A stretch of DNA of 64,000 bases from Flavisolibacter tropicus (GTDB lineage: Bacteria > Bacteroidota > Bacteroidia > Chitinophagales > Chitinophagaceae): NCBI RefSeq assembly GCF_001644645.1, contig NZ_CP011390.1, forward strand, positions 682,001-746,000, written 5' to 3'. The notes under the pieces are model-generated. The model saw nothing but the letters and a program-made list of their open reading frames with translations, was not told the origin of the DNA and made no database searches. Made by a program: the position numbers and the translations under genes. Of this stretch, positions 34,026-42,159 are shown piece by piece. The first letter of the stretch is position 1. Every line of letters begins with the position of its first letter.

Positions 34026-35711
34026 ATGCCTGAAAACACTTTCGACGCCATTGTAGTAGGATCCGGAATTAGTGGAGGTTGGGCTGCTAAAGAACTGACT
34101 GAGAAAGGACTAAAAGTTTTACTCTTGGAAAGAGGAAAAAATATTGAACATGTAAAGGATTATGTAAACACCAATAAAAATCCTTGGGAGTATCCACACC
34201 GCGGTGGTCGTACGCAGCAGATGATTAAGGATTATCCTGTTTTGAAACGCGATTATCCACTGAACGAAGTGAATCTCGACTGGTGGGCTTCCGATAAGGA
34301 TTGCCCCTATACAGAGGTCAAACGTTTTGATTGGTTTAGAGGTTACCAGGTAGGTGGACGCTCTTTACTTTGGGGGCGCCAAAGTTACCGTTGGAGCGAT
34401 ATCGATTTTGAAGCCAATGCCAAAGATGGAATTGCTACAGACTGGCCCATTCGTTATAAAGACATTGACCCTTGGTACACCTACGCAGAAGGTTTCGCCG
34501 GTATTAGTGGTTCTATGGAAGGGTTGCCCCAATTGCCAGACGGGAATTTCTTACCTGCCATGGAGATGAATTGCGTGGAGAAGGATGTTGCTGCTCGTAT
34601 TAAGCAACAGTATAGTGGTAAAAGATCAATGATCATTGGCCGTACAGCTAATATTACGCAACCGCGTCCTGAGCAAAATCGTACCAATTGCCAATACAGA
34701 AATAAATGCTGGAATGGTTGTCCATTCGGCGGATACTTTAGTACACAATCGGCTACACTGCCCGCCGCATTGAAAACGGGCAACCTTACGCTTCGCCCTT
34801 TTTCTATTGTTACAGAAGTGCTCTATGACAAAAACACGAAGAAAGCAAAAGGAGTTCGTGTATTAGATGCCGAGACCAATAAGACCTACGATTACTTTTC
34901 TAAGATCGTTTTTTTAAATGCTTCTACATTAAATACCACTTGGATCTTAATGAACTCAGCTACAGATATCTGGCCGGGAGGTTTAGGAAGCTCTAGTGGT
35001 TCATTGGGCCATAACCTTATGGATCACCACCTGGGAGTTGGCGCCGGCGGCTGGGTTGAAGGTTATGAAGACAAATATTATTACGGTAAACGACCGAATG
35101 GAATTTATATCCCCCGCTATCAAAACCTGTTTGGAGATAAACGCGACTATCTACGCGGTTTTGGTTATCAGGGTGGTGCAAACCGTGAAGGTTGGGGACG
35201 CGAAGTTGCAGAATTCAGCATTGGTGCCGAATTCAAAGAAGCAATAACTGAACCTGGTCGCTGGACATTTGGTATTGGTGGCTTTGGAGAGATTCTGCCT
35301 TATCATGATAATAAAGTTTCCCTAGATAAAACAAAGAAGGACAAATGGGGTTTACCCGTCTTGGCTATCGACTGCGAGTTAAAAGAGAATGAACTCAAAA
35401 TGCGTAAGGATATGATAGCAGACGCCGTTGAAATGCTAACCAAAGCAGGTGTAAAAGGGGTTTATGAACGTAATGGCGACGGCACCATGGGACGCGGTAT
35501 CCATGAGATGGGAACTGCACGCATGGGGCGCGATCCTAAATCTTCTGTTCTAAACGAGTGGAACCAGGTATGGGATGCCAAGAATGTTTTTGTAACTGAT
35601 GGTGCATGCATGACTTCAGCTGCTTGTGTGAACCCTTCTTTGACCTATATGGCATTAACAGCGCGTGCTTGTGATTTCGCAGTAAAAGAACTAAAAAAAC
35701 AAAACCTTTAA
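34026..35711 (+). CDS. GMC-type oxidoreductase, probable glycoside 3-dehydrogenase subunit
   Basis: This 561-residue FAD enzyme belongs to the GMC family. The ADP-binding motif VVGSGISGGWAAKEL starts near residue 10; the active-site pair is His493 in GIHEMGTARMG and Asn536 in CVNPSLTYMAL. Three cysteines, C222, C228 and C232, in CQYRNKCWNGCPFG are placed as in GMC dehydrogenases that carry an iron-sulphur cluster. It has no signal peptide. A Tat-leader protein of the gluconate-dehydrogenase subunit 3 type is encoded two genes on and may carry it across the membrane. With the DUF1080 enzyme and cytochrome c, oxidation of sugars at C3 is the likely reaction. Confidence 0.88.
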   Translation: MPENTFDAIVVGSGISGGWAAKELTEKGLKVLLLERGKNIEHVKDYVNTNKNPWEYPHRGGRTQQMIKDYPVLKRDYPLNEVNLDWWASDKDCPYTEVKRFDWFRGYQVGGRSLLWGRQSYRWSDIDFEANAKDGIATDWPIRYKDIDPWYTYAEGFAGISGSMEGLPQLPDGNFLPAMEMNCVEKDVAARIKQQYSGKRSMIIGRTANITQPRPEQNRTNCQYRNKCWNGCPFGGYFSTQSATLPAALKTGNLTLRPFSIVTEVLYDKNTKKAKGVRVLDAETNKTYDYFSKIVFLNASTLNTTWILMNSATDIWPGGLGSSSGSLGHNLMDHHLGVGAGGWVEGYEDKYYYGKRPNGIYIPRYQNLFGDKRDYLRGFGYQGGANREGWGREVAEFSIGAEFKEAITEPGRWTFGIGGFGEILPYHDNKVSLDKTKKDKWGLPVLAIDCELKENELKMRKDMIADAVEMLTKAGVKGVYERNGDGTMGRGIHEMGTARMGRDPKSSVLNEWNQVWDAKNVFVTDGACMTSAACVNPSLTYMALTARACDFAVKELKKQNL

Positions 35712-35712
35712 T

Positions 35713-37173
35713 ATGGAGGAAAAAGCCCTTACAGCAGACCATAATGCATCAAGGCGTAGTTTTATACGCAACACAGCTATAACCGCTGCCGGTTTCTTTA
35801 TCGTGCCCCGCCATGTACTCGGTAAAGGTTTTATTGCACCAAGTGATAGATTGTTGATTGCTGGTATTGGTGTTGGTGGCAAAGGAGAAAGCGACATCAT
35901 GAGCTTTTCTAAAAGTGGCAAGGCCGATATTGCCTTCCTCTGCGATGTAGATGACCGCCGGGCTGCAAATTCTGTTAAGGCATTTCCTAAAGCCAAGTAT
36001 TACCAGGATTGGCGTGAGCTATTGGATAAGGAAGCTAAAAATTTCGATGCCGTCTCTGTCTCCACACCAGATCATAACCACGCAGCTCCTACCCTTGCCG
36101 CTATGCAATTGGGTAAGCATGTTTATGTACAAAAGCCATTAACACACGATATATACGAGGCCCGCATACTAACGGAAGCTGCTAAACGCTATAAAGTGGT
36201 TACCCAAATGGGAAATCAAGGTGCCTCTGGCGATGGCGTACGCCAATTAATGGAATGGTACGATGCGGGAGTTATTGGTAATGTACACACGGTTTATTGT
36301 TGGACAAACCGCCCTGTGTGGCCACAAGGCATTCCCTGGCCTTCAGCAAAAGCACCAGTGCCTCAGGGTCTGAACTGGGACTTATGGCTTGGAACAGCCC
36401 CTTATAAGGATTACGTAGAAAAACTGGTTCCTTTTAATTGGCGTGGCTGGTGGGATTATGGCACAGGAGCTTTGGGCGATATGGGCTGTCATATAGTAGA
36501 ACCTGCCTTTAGAGTGTTAGGCCTTCAATATATCAATGATGTACAAGCCAGTGTCGGTGCCGTATATGTTGATGAGTTTAAGCGTGGCGAATTTCCAGAA
36601 AGCTTCCCTCCTTCCAGTCACATTACTATGAATTTTCCAAAAACACCCAAAACAAAGGATCGTGTTACACTGCACTGGATGGACGGTGGTATACAGCCTG
36701 AACGCCCCGAAGAATTGGGCGCGAATGAATTGTTTGGAGATGGTGGTAATGGTACCTTGTTTATTGGAACAAAAGGTAAAATGATGTGCAGTACTTATGG
36801 GGCAAATCCACAATTATTACCTACCAGCAAAACAGCTCAGGTAAAAGTGAAACAACGCTATGAGCGCGTACCCGGAGGCGCTGAAGGACATTATGCGCAA
36901 TGGGTGGAAGCTTGTCTGGCGGGTTATGGTAATAAGCAAGTAAGTGCTCCTTTTGAAACTGGGGGGCCTTTAACCGAAGCTTTACTAATGGCCAATCTGG
37001 CTATAAGGGCTTATGATGTAAAACGTCCAAAAACAGATGGTAAAGGTTTTAATTATCCTGGTCGTAATATCAAGCTGCTTTGGGATAAAGACGCTATGAA
37101 AGTGACGAATCTCGACGACGTTAACCAATATATTAAAAGAGAATATCGTCAAGGCTACAGTCTGACTTTATAA
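35713..37173 (+). CDS. Gfo/Idh/MocA-family oxidoreductase with Tat signal
   Basis: This 486-residue NAD(P)-dependent oxidoreductase starts with a twin-arginine leader (SRRSFIRNTAITAAGFFIVP). The Rossmann motif IAGIGVGGKGES starts near residue 52, the family motif VQKPLTHDIYEARIL near 138 with the catalytic Lys, and GALGDMGCHIVEP near 255 in the sheet domain. It begins 1 bp after the GMC stop, so they are one transcript. An exported Gfo/Idh enzyme with tightly bound cofactor is known from glycosidases and sugar oxidoreductases of this family. A role on 3-keto sugars is inferred from neighbours. Unlike the gene at 30144 it is longer and exported. Confidence 0.88.
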   Translation: MEEKALTADHNASRRSFIRNTAITAAGFFIVPRHVLGKGFIAPSDRLLIAGIGVGGKGESDIMSFSKSGKADIAFLCDVDDRRAANSVKAFPKAKYYQDWRELLDKEAKNFDAVSVSTPDHNHAAPTLAAMQLGKHVYVQKPLTHDIYEARILTEAAKRYKVVTQMGNQGASGDGVRQLMEWYDAGVIGNVHTVYCWTNRPVWPQGIPWPSAKAPVPQGLNWDLWLGTAPYKDYVEKLVPFNWRGWWDYGTGALGDMGCHIVEPAFRVLGLQYINDVQASVGAVYVDEFKRGEFPESFPPSSHITMNFPKTPKTKDRVTLHWMDGGIQPERPEELGANELFGDGGNGTLFIGTKGKMMCSTYGANPQLLPTSKTAQVKVKQRYERVPGGAEGHYAQWVEACLAGYGNKQVSAPFETGGPLTEALLMANLAIRAYDVKRPKTDGKGFNYPGRNIKLLWDKDAMKVTNLDDVNQYIKREYRQGYSLTL

Positions 37174-37190
37174 ATTTTAAACAACACACT

Positions 37191-37817
37191 ATGGAACGCA
37201 GAGAAGCGGTAAAATATATAAGCATACTTCTGGGTGGCGCCCTTATAGGTGGGGATTCCTTTCTATTAGGTTGCAAATCAAATACAGGAAAGGAAATGGA
37301 GTTCTCTCCAGATCAGATTGCTTACCTCGATGAAATTGCTGACACAATAATTCCAACAACCAGTTCCCCCGGCGCCAAGGCCGCTAAAGTTGGTCAGTTC
37401 ATGACAATAATGGTGAATGATTGTTATGAAGCCGGAGATCAAAAAGTGTTTAAAGAGGGCATGCAAATGCTGAATAAAGCAAGTAAGGAAAAGTATAGCA
37501 AGGAATTTATACAACTCTCACCTGCCGAAAGAAAAGAGTTTTTGATCACCTTAGATAAAGAAGCCAAAGCCTACCAGGAAAAAGTAAAAGCCTTTAATGA
37601 TAAAGAAAACGCGAAAGAGGTCGAGGCACGCAATTCAGGTAAGAAGTACGAGCGACAAAAAATGTCACCTCATTATTTTACTATGATGAAGCAGCTCACG
37701 TTATTAGGCTATTTCACATCAGAAATTGGCTGTACACAAGCCCTCCGTTACAATCCGGTTCCTGGTAAATTCGAAGGTTGCGTGGATTATAAAAAAGGCG
37801 ATAAAGCTTGGGCATAA
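37191..37817 (+). CDS. Gluconate 2-dehydrogenase subunit 3-like lipoprotein
   Basis: This 208-residue protein has a twin-arginine leader (ERREAVKYISILLGGALIGG) ending in the lipobox LLGC near residue 27, so it is probably an exported lipoprotein. The body matches the gluconate 2-dehydrogenase subunit 3 family: LDEIADTIIPTTSSPGAKAAKVGQF near residue 43, an internal helical part, and the C-terminal HYFTMMKQLTLLGYFTSEIGCTQALRY with the TSE-G motif. In known dehydrogenases this small subunit pairs with a GMC subunit and is needed for its export. It lies 17 bp behind the Gfo/Idh gene and 11 bp before a TIM-barrel gene. Confidence 0.88.
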   Translation: MERREAVKYISILLGGALIGGDSFLLGCKSNTGKEMEFSPDQIAYLDEIADTIIPTTSSPGAKAAKVGQFMTIMVNDCYEAGDQKVFKEGMQMLNKASKEKYSKEFIQLSPAERKEFLITLDKEAKAYQEKVKAFNDKENAKEVEARNSGKKYERQKMSPHYFTMMKQLTLLGYFTSEIGCTQALRYNPVPGKFEGCVDYKKGDKAWA

Positions 37818-37828
37818 AAAATTGACCT

Positions 37829-38704
37829 ATGACGTACAATAGAAGATCGTTTATTAAAACAATGGGAATCACAGGCGCAGGCGTTGCACTAAGCAGCTTA
37901 TTGCCTGCCTGCGGAGCTGTTTCAAAGACGAATGCTAAATACAAAGATTTTGGCCTTGGCCTATACACATTGCGTGATCAATTGCATGCCGATCCTAAGG
38001 GCACATTAACACAGGTGGCCTCTTATGGGTATAAACTGATAGAAAGTTTTGAAGGGGATAAAGGGATTTTTTGGGGAATGAAGAATACAGAGTTCAAAAG
38101 TCTAATGGACGGTTTAGGGATGAAGATCGTTTCCAGTCATTGTGATATCAATAAAGACTTTGAACGTAAAGCAGCGGAAGCTGCAGAGATCGGCATGTCC
38201 TATTTGGTCTGTCCATGGTTGGGACCACAAAAAAATCTGGATGATTTCAAGCGGTATGCCGATGCGTTTAATCAGCGTGGTGAGGTGTGTCGGAAAAATG
38301 GAATTCGCTTTGCTTATCACAATCACGATTACAGCTTTATGCCACTGGAGGGTCAGTTGCCACAGGATGTATTAATGCAACAGACAGATAAAAGTCTGGT
38401 AGACTATGAAATGGACATTTATTGGGTGGTTGTTGCTGGGCAAGATCCTGTTTCCTGGTTGTCTAAATATCCGGGACGTTTCCGCCTTGCCCATGTAAAA
38501 GATCGTAAAAAAGAGGCTACAGCTAACGAAAAGAATGCTTTTGTAATGTTGGGAACAGGAAGCATCGACTTCGAAAAACTCTTTAGTAATGCAGCTGCTA
38601 ATGATATTAAATACCGCTTTGTGGAGCAAGATACAGTTGTAAATGCAACACCCATGGAAGCGGTAAAGGCAAATGCCGAATACATGAAAAAGCTTACAGT
38701 TTAA
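37829..38704 (+). CDS. TIM-barrel sugar isomerase/epimerase lipoprotein with Tat-type leader
   Basis: This 291-residue protein has a twin-arginine leader (NRRSFIKTMGITGAGVALSS) and a lipobox (LPAC near residue 28). The mature part is an AP-endonuclease-2-like TIM barrel: FGLGLYTLRDQL near residue 44, VSSHCDINKDF near 103, YHNHDYSF near 165, DYEMDIYWVVVAGQDP near 195, and KYRFVEQDT near 260. Ligand residues His and Glu are present. It is the last gene of the plus-strand unit, with its stop overlapping that of a convergent small lipoprotein. It most likely acts on keto sugars in the periplasm, by inference from neighbours. Confidence 0.87.
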   Translation: MTYNRRSFIKTMGITGAGVALSSLLPACGAVSKTNAKYKDFGLGLYTLRDQLHADPKGTLTQVASYGYKLIESFEGDKGIFWGMKNTEFKSLMDGLGMKIVSSHCDINKDFERKAAEAAEIGMSYLVCPWLGPQKNLDDFKRYADAFNQRGEVCRKNGIRFAYHNHDYSFMPLEGQLPQDVLMQQTDKSLVDYEMDIYWVVVAGQDPVSWLSKYPGRFRLAHVKDRKKEATANEKNAFVMLGTGSIDFEKLFSNAAANDIKYRFVEQDTVVNATPMEAVKANAEYMKKLTV

Positions 38705-38916
38705 CGCCTGTTTTTTAAACTATCAGCTAAAGACAGACTATCCACAGTCTGTCTGTTTTCTAATGAAATACTGTTAGTAGTATCGGGTATATTACCATTT
38801 ACATTTTCAACATTGGTAAGATTTGGCGACGACTCCGTTGTTGTCGTTGTAGTATTTTTATTCTTGCAGCTAAGCAAGATCCCTGTCATTAATACGCCAA
38901 TCAGATACTTGGTCAT
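38701..38916 (-). CDS. Small Thr/Ser-rich lipoprotein
   Basis: This 71-residue lipoprotein starts at the ATG at 38916 (a longer frame buries the signal). The signal peptide ends at the lipobox LLSC near residue 16. The mature part is rich in Thr, Ser and Asn (including a run of six Thr) and appears disordered, with no known domain. Its stop overlaps the stop of the convergent TIM-barrel gene by three bases. It lies alone and its function is unknown. Such low-complexity lipoproteins are common in this phylum. Confidence 0.6.
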   Translation of the reverse strand: MTKYLIGVLMTGILLSCKNKNTTTTTTESSPNLTNVENVNGNIPDTTNSISLENRQTVDSLSLADSLKNRR

Positions 38917-39412
38917 AATTACTTCTTTTGAAGGAGTATTGAATGCAATTTTATTACCAAATGCTCTCACTCTCCAATAAATGCTTCTTTGCTAAAAGTC
39001 AAACAGCAGAGTGGTACAGCGCCTGCCGTTTCTTCGCATAGCAGCTGTTTATATCATCTTTGTTCCTTGCAATCAACGCTTAGAAGTGTACGCGTAAAAC
39101 GACCCACCTATCCTAAACAATACCCAAAGCAGCGGAGTGCTGCTGTGCGTGGGTGGCCCGGCAGCCGGAGGCGCATTGGCGGTCCCGCAGGTGCGGGATT
39201 GATTTTTTTGCTCACCCCCTGAGCGTAGTCGAAGGGTTTCATCAAGGAAAAAAGTTGAAAAGATAGAGGTAAGAAGGACCAGCAAGAACTAAAAGCCTCT
39301 TGGTGTTATAAAGATTGCTGAGCTTGAACGAATTTTTCACCGCATATTTTGATAATAAACCATTGTTACATTTTTAGGATATAGCAACTTGCACATTTCT
39401 TATAATTGACAA
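38917..39412. other. GC-rich intergenic island with hairpin and recurrent motif
   Basis: No gene. The middle part (39120-39240) is clearly richer in G and C than the neighbours. It contains a GCAGC...GCTGC pair, a TGCGTGGGTG word also seen at 45328-45337, a terminator-like hairpin, and GAGCGTAGTCGAAGGG (39221-39236), a motif that recurs between genes of many bacteria. A short frame (39073-39285) on the minus strand is not credible. An ncRNA is possible but unproven. Confidence 0.5.
39183..39209 (+). terminator. Rho-independent-like hairpin of an unknown transcript
   Basis: A 7-bp stem TCCCGCA/TGCGGGA (39183-39189 and 39192-39198) with a GG turn is followed by a run of seven Ts at 39203-39209. 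No CDS ends just upstream on the plus strand. The nearest is more than 470 bp away, so either an ncRNA ends here or the structure is incidental. Confidence 0.45.
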
Positions 39413-42076
39413 ATGAATAGGATTTGTTTACTGTTGATGATGTCGCTATTGCTTACTGTATCTACTTTTGCACAGACCAAGGATTCAGTAATAAGCAGGA
39501 AAAAATATTTTACCAAATCGCTAACCGGATCAATTACACTCGATGGTATACCCTCTGAAGAAGCATGGAATGCGGTAGAATGGGGTGGCGATTTTATTCA
39601 AAACCAACCGCATGAAGGCGATGCGCCCTCCCAGCAAACCAACTTCAAAATCCTCTACGACGATAAATTTCTCTATATAGCCTATCGCTGTTTTGATCAG
39701 GCCCCCGATTCAATCATTAGGCGCTTAAGCCGCCGTGATGAATTTCCTGGCGATTGGGTGGAGATTAATATAGACAGCTACCATGACCTGCGTACTGCAT
39801 TCTCATTTACCCTTTCTGTTTCAGGTGTTCGTGGCGATGAATTTGTTTCAAACGATGGTAATAACTGGGATGCCAATTGGAATCCTATCTGGTATGCAAA
39901 AACACACATAGATGATAAGGGTTGGACCGGTGAATTAAAAATACCGCTCAGCCAATTGCGTTATGGAAATGAACCTGAAAAGGTTTGGGGCTTTCAAATA
40001 ACCAGGCGGTTGTTCCGAAAAGAAGAACGTTCCATCTGGCAGCCTATCCCTCAAAGCTCGGGGCAATGGGTAAGCCGCTTTGGAGAACTGCATGGCTTAA
40101 AAAATATTCCCTTTCACCGGCAGGTAGAAATTGCTCCTTATGTAACTGCTCAGCTTGATAAATATAAAAGTGTACCGGGTAATCCTTTTGCAGATGGTAC
40201 AGATACTCGCCTGTCAGCTGGGGTTGATGGCAAAGTAGCAGTTACAAACAATCTGATCATGGACTTTACCATTAACCCCGACTTTGGACAGGTAGAAGCC
40301 GATCCATCTCAAGTGCGCATAGATGGCTTCCAAAACTTCTTTGAAGAACGTAGGCCATTTTTCATCGAAAGCAGGAACATATTTGATTACCAATTGACTG
40401 GGTCTGAAGCAGGGGGTGATTATGATGCCGACTTATTATTCTACTCCCGTCGTATTGGAAGTTCCCCTCATGGCTATCCAAATGTAGCAAATGGCGAATA
40501 TGTGGACATGCCGCAGTATACATCTATCCTGGGTGCTGCTAAGTTCAGTGGTAAAACAAAAAAAGGCCTCAGTATTGGCATATTGGAAAGTGTTACCCAA
40601 CGAGAGTTCGCTACTATAGACGATTCTGGTGAAAAGAGGAAAGAATTGGTAGAGCCACTTACTAATTATTTTGTAGGTCGGCTACAGAAAGATTATAATG
40701 GCGGTAATACCATTGTCGGTGGTATTATTACCAATGTTAAGCGGGAGAATGGGCTAGAACAGTATTTACATAATAGTGCTACTTCAGGTGGCGTCGATTT
40801 CCTGCATTACTGGAAAAACCGCACCTGGTATATCCGTGGAAACATGGTGTTTAGCAATGTGCAAGGAACTAAAGAAGCAATATTACAAACACAAACAGCA
40901 TTTGAGCACCTCTTCCAACGCGAAGGTGCAAGCGAAGTAACTCTGGATAGCAGTAAAACCTCTTTAACCGGTGTTGGTGGTACTATTCGCTTTGGAAAAA
41001 GTGGTGGCAAGTCTGGTAAGATAGGTCAGGTATTTCGTTTTGAAACAGGCATTACCTTCCGTTCTCCCAGCTTGGAGCTAAATGACATTGGCTTTATGCT
41101 AACCACCAATGAGATTAATCATTTTACCTGGGCGGGTGTCCAGTTCCAAAGGGCCTTCTCCATATTCCGCAATGCACGGATAAACTATAACCATTGGTCT
41201 CGCTGGGACTACGGTGGAAAGTTTCTCTACCAGGCATTTAACATGAACACTCACGCTACTTTTAAAAACAACTGGCAAACGGGAACTGGCGTAACCTGGA
41301 ACCCTTACGATGTTTCCAATAATGCACTGCGGGGAACTGTTGCTATGCGCAGGCCTGCAGGTATTGGTCACAGTTTGTACGTTGTAAGCGACACACGTAA
41401 AAAAGTATATGTAAGTCCGGATATTTTTAACTTCTGGGGTTTTAATAAAGAGCTTAAAATAACCGAGCTAAACCTTTCCCTTACATTTCAGCCTATCAAT
41501 GCATTACGCGTTAGCTTAGCAGGTAGTTACGCTTATAACTATCGAAAACAAGATCAGTTCGTAAGTAATGTAAATTTTAATAATGGTATCCGCTCCATTG
41601 TAGGTGAGGTAAAACAAAAAACAATTCGTTTTACGGGTCGGCTTACCTATAACATTACCCCCGATTTAACGCTACAGTATTACGGGCAGCCATTTATAAC
41701 CAGGCCCATCTATAGTAACTTCGCCTACGTATCAGACCCATTAGCTAAAAAGTACAACGATCGGTTTCACCAGTATAAATCCAATCAGATTAGCTTTAAT
41801 AATGAACAGTATTCGGTAGATGAAAATGGAGATGGTACCCCTGATTACAGTTTTAGTAAGCCAGATTTTAATTTTGTACAGATGCGCTCCAACTTAATCA
41901 TACGTTGGGAGTACAAAGCAGGTTCAGAGCTTTACTTAGTTTGGGCACAGGGCACAACACCAGATGTGGCTTCTGATCTGACATCCCCTCTAACACAGAG
42001 TTTATTTAATAATGCATTTAATAACAGTGCTCGAAACAGTTTTTTAATAAAATGGACCTACCGCTTCTTAAAATAA
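39413..42076 (+). CDS. DUF5916 protein with N-terminal CBM9-like domain
   Basis: This is an 887-residue exported protein with a Sec signal peptide (MNRICLLLMMSLLLTVSTFAQ). About residues 35-220 form a family 9 carbohydrate-binding-like domain, opened by GSITLDGIPSEEAWNAVEW, with FLYIAYRCFDQ and the WVEINIDSYHD segment. The rest is the DUF5916 domain, which contains MDFTINPDFGQVEADPSQVR near residue 282 and EERRPFFIES near 307, followed by many beta strands. It ends in a strand KWTYRFLK, so an outer-membrane barrel is likely. No partner is near; it is transcribed alone. Function is unknown; sugar or peptide binding is only suggested. Confidence 0.9.
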   Translation: MNRICLLLMMSLLLTVSTFAQTKDSVISRKKYFTKSLTGSITLDGIPSEEAWNAVEWGGDFIQNQPHEGDAPSQQTNFKILYDDKFLYIAYRCFDQAPDSIIRRLSRRDEFPGDWVEINIDSYHDLRTAFSFTLSVSGVRGDEFVSNDGNNWDANWNPIWYAKTHIDDKGWTGELKIPLSQLRYGNEPEKVWGFQITRRLFRKEERSIWQPIPQSSGQWVSRFGELHGLKNIPFHRQVEIAPYVTAQLDKYKSVPGNPFADGTDTRLSAGVDGKVAVTNNLIMDFTINPDFGQVEADPSQVRIDGFQNFFEERRPFFIESRNIFDYQLTGSEAGGDYDADLLFYSRRIGSSPHGYPNVANGEYVDMPQYTSILGAAKFSGKTKKGLSIGILESVTQREFATIDDSGEKRKELVEPLTNYFVGRLQKDYNGGNTIVGGIITNVKRENGLEQYLHNSATSGGVDFLHYWKNRTWYIRGNMVFSNVQGTKEAILQTQTAFEHLFQREGASEVTLDSSKTSLTGVGGTIRFGKSGGKSGKIGQVFRFETGITFRSPSLELNDIGFMLTTNEINHFTWAGVQFQRAFSIFRNARINYNHWSRWDYGGKFLYQAFNMNTHATFKNNWQTGTGVTWNPYDVSNNALRGTVAMRRPAGIGHSLYVVSDTRKKVYVSPDIFNFWGFNKELKITELNLSLTFQPINALRVSLAGSYAYNYRKQDQFVSNVNFNNGIRSIVGEVKQKTIRFTGRLTYNITPDLTLQYYGQPFITRPIYSNFAYVSDPLAKKYNDRFHQYKSNQISFNNEQYSVDENGDGTPDYSFSKPDFNFVQMRSNLIIRWEYKAGSELYLVWAQGTTPDVASDLTSPLTQSLFNNAFNNSARNSFLIKWTYRFLK

Positions 42077-42086
42077 ACGAATAGCA

Positions 42087-42125
42087 TTTCAACCGGTAGT
42101 TGCTAAATGTAACTGCCGGTTGAAA
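42087..42125. terminator. Bidirectional hairpin terminator
   Basis: A 15-bp stem (42087-42101 with 42111-42125) with one U-G wobble and a nine-base loop separates the convergent DUF5916 and WD40 genes. The core is CAACCGG/CCGGTTG with A/T on the outer ends. Confidence 0.8.
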
Positions 42126-42159
42126 TTATCTTCTTAGTAAAAATTGCGTTTATCTTTTT

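Noticed and set aside
22960..38704. SusC/SusD polysaccharide utilisation locus
   Set aside because: No TonB-dependent SusC or SusD lipoprotein is present in the island.
39073..39285. Frames on both strands in the GC-rich block
   Set aside because: They follow the GC content, overlap a hairpin and terminator, and look like no protein.
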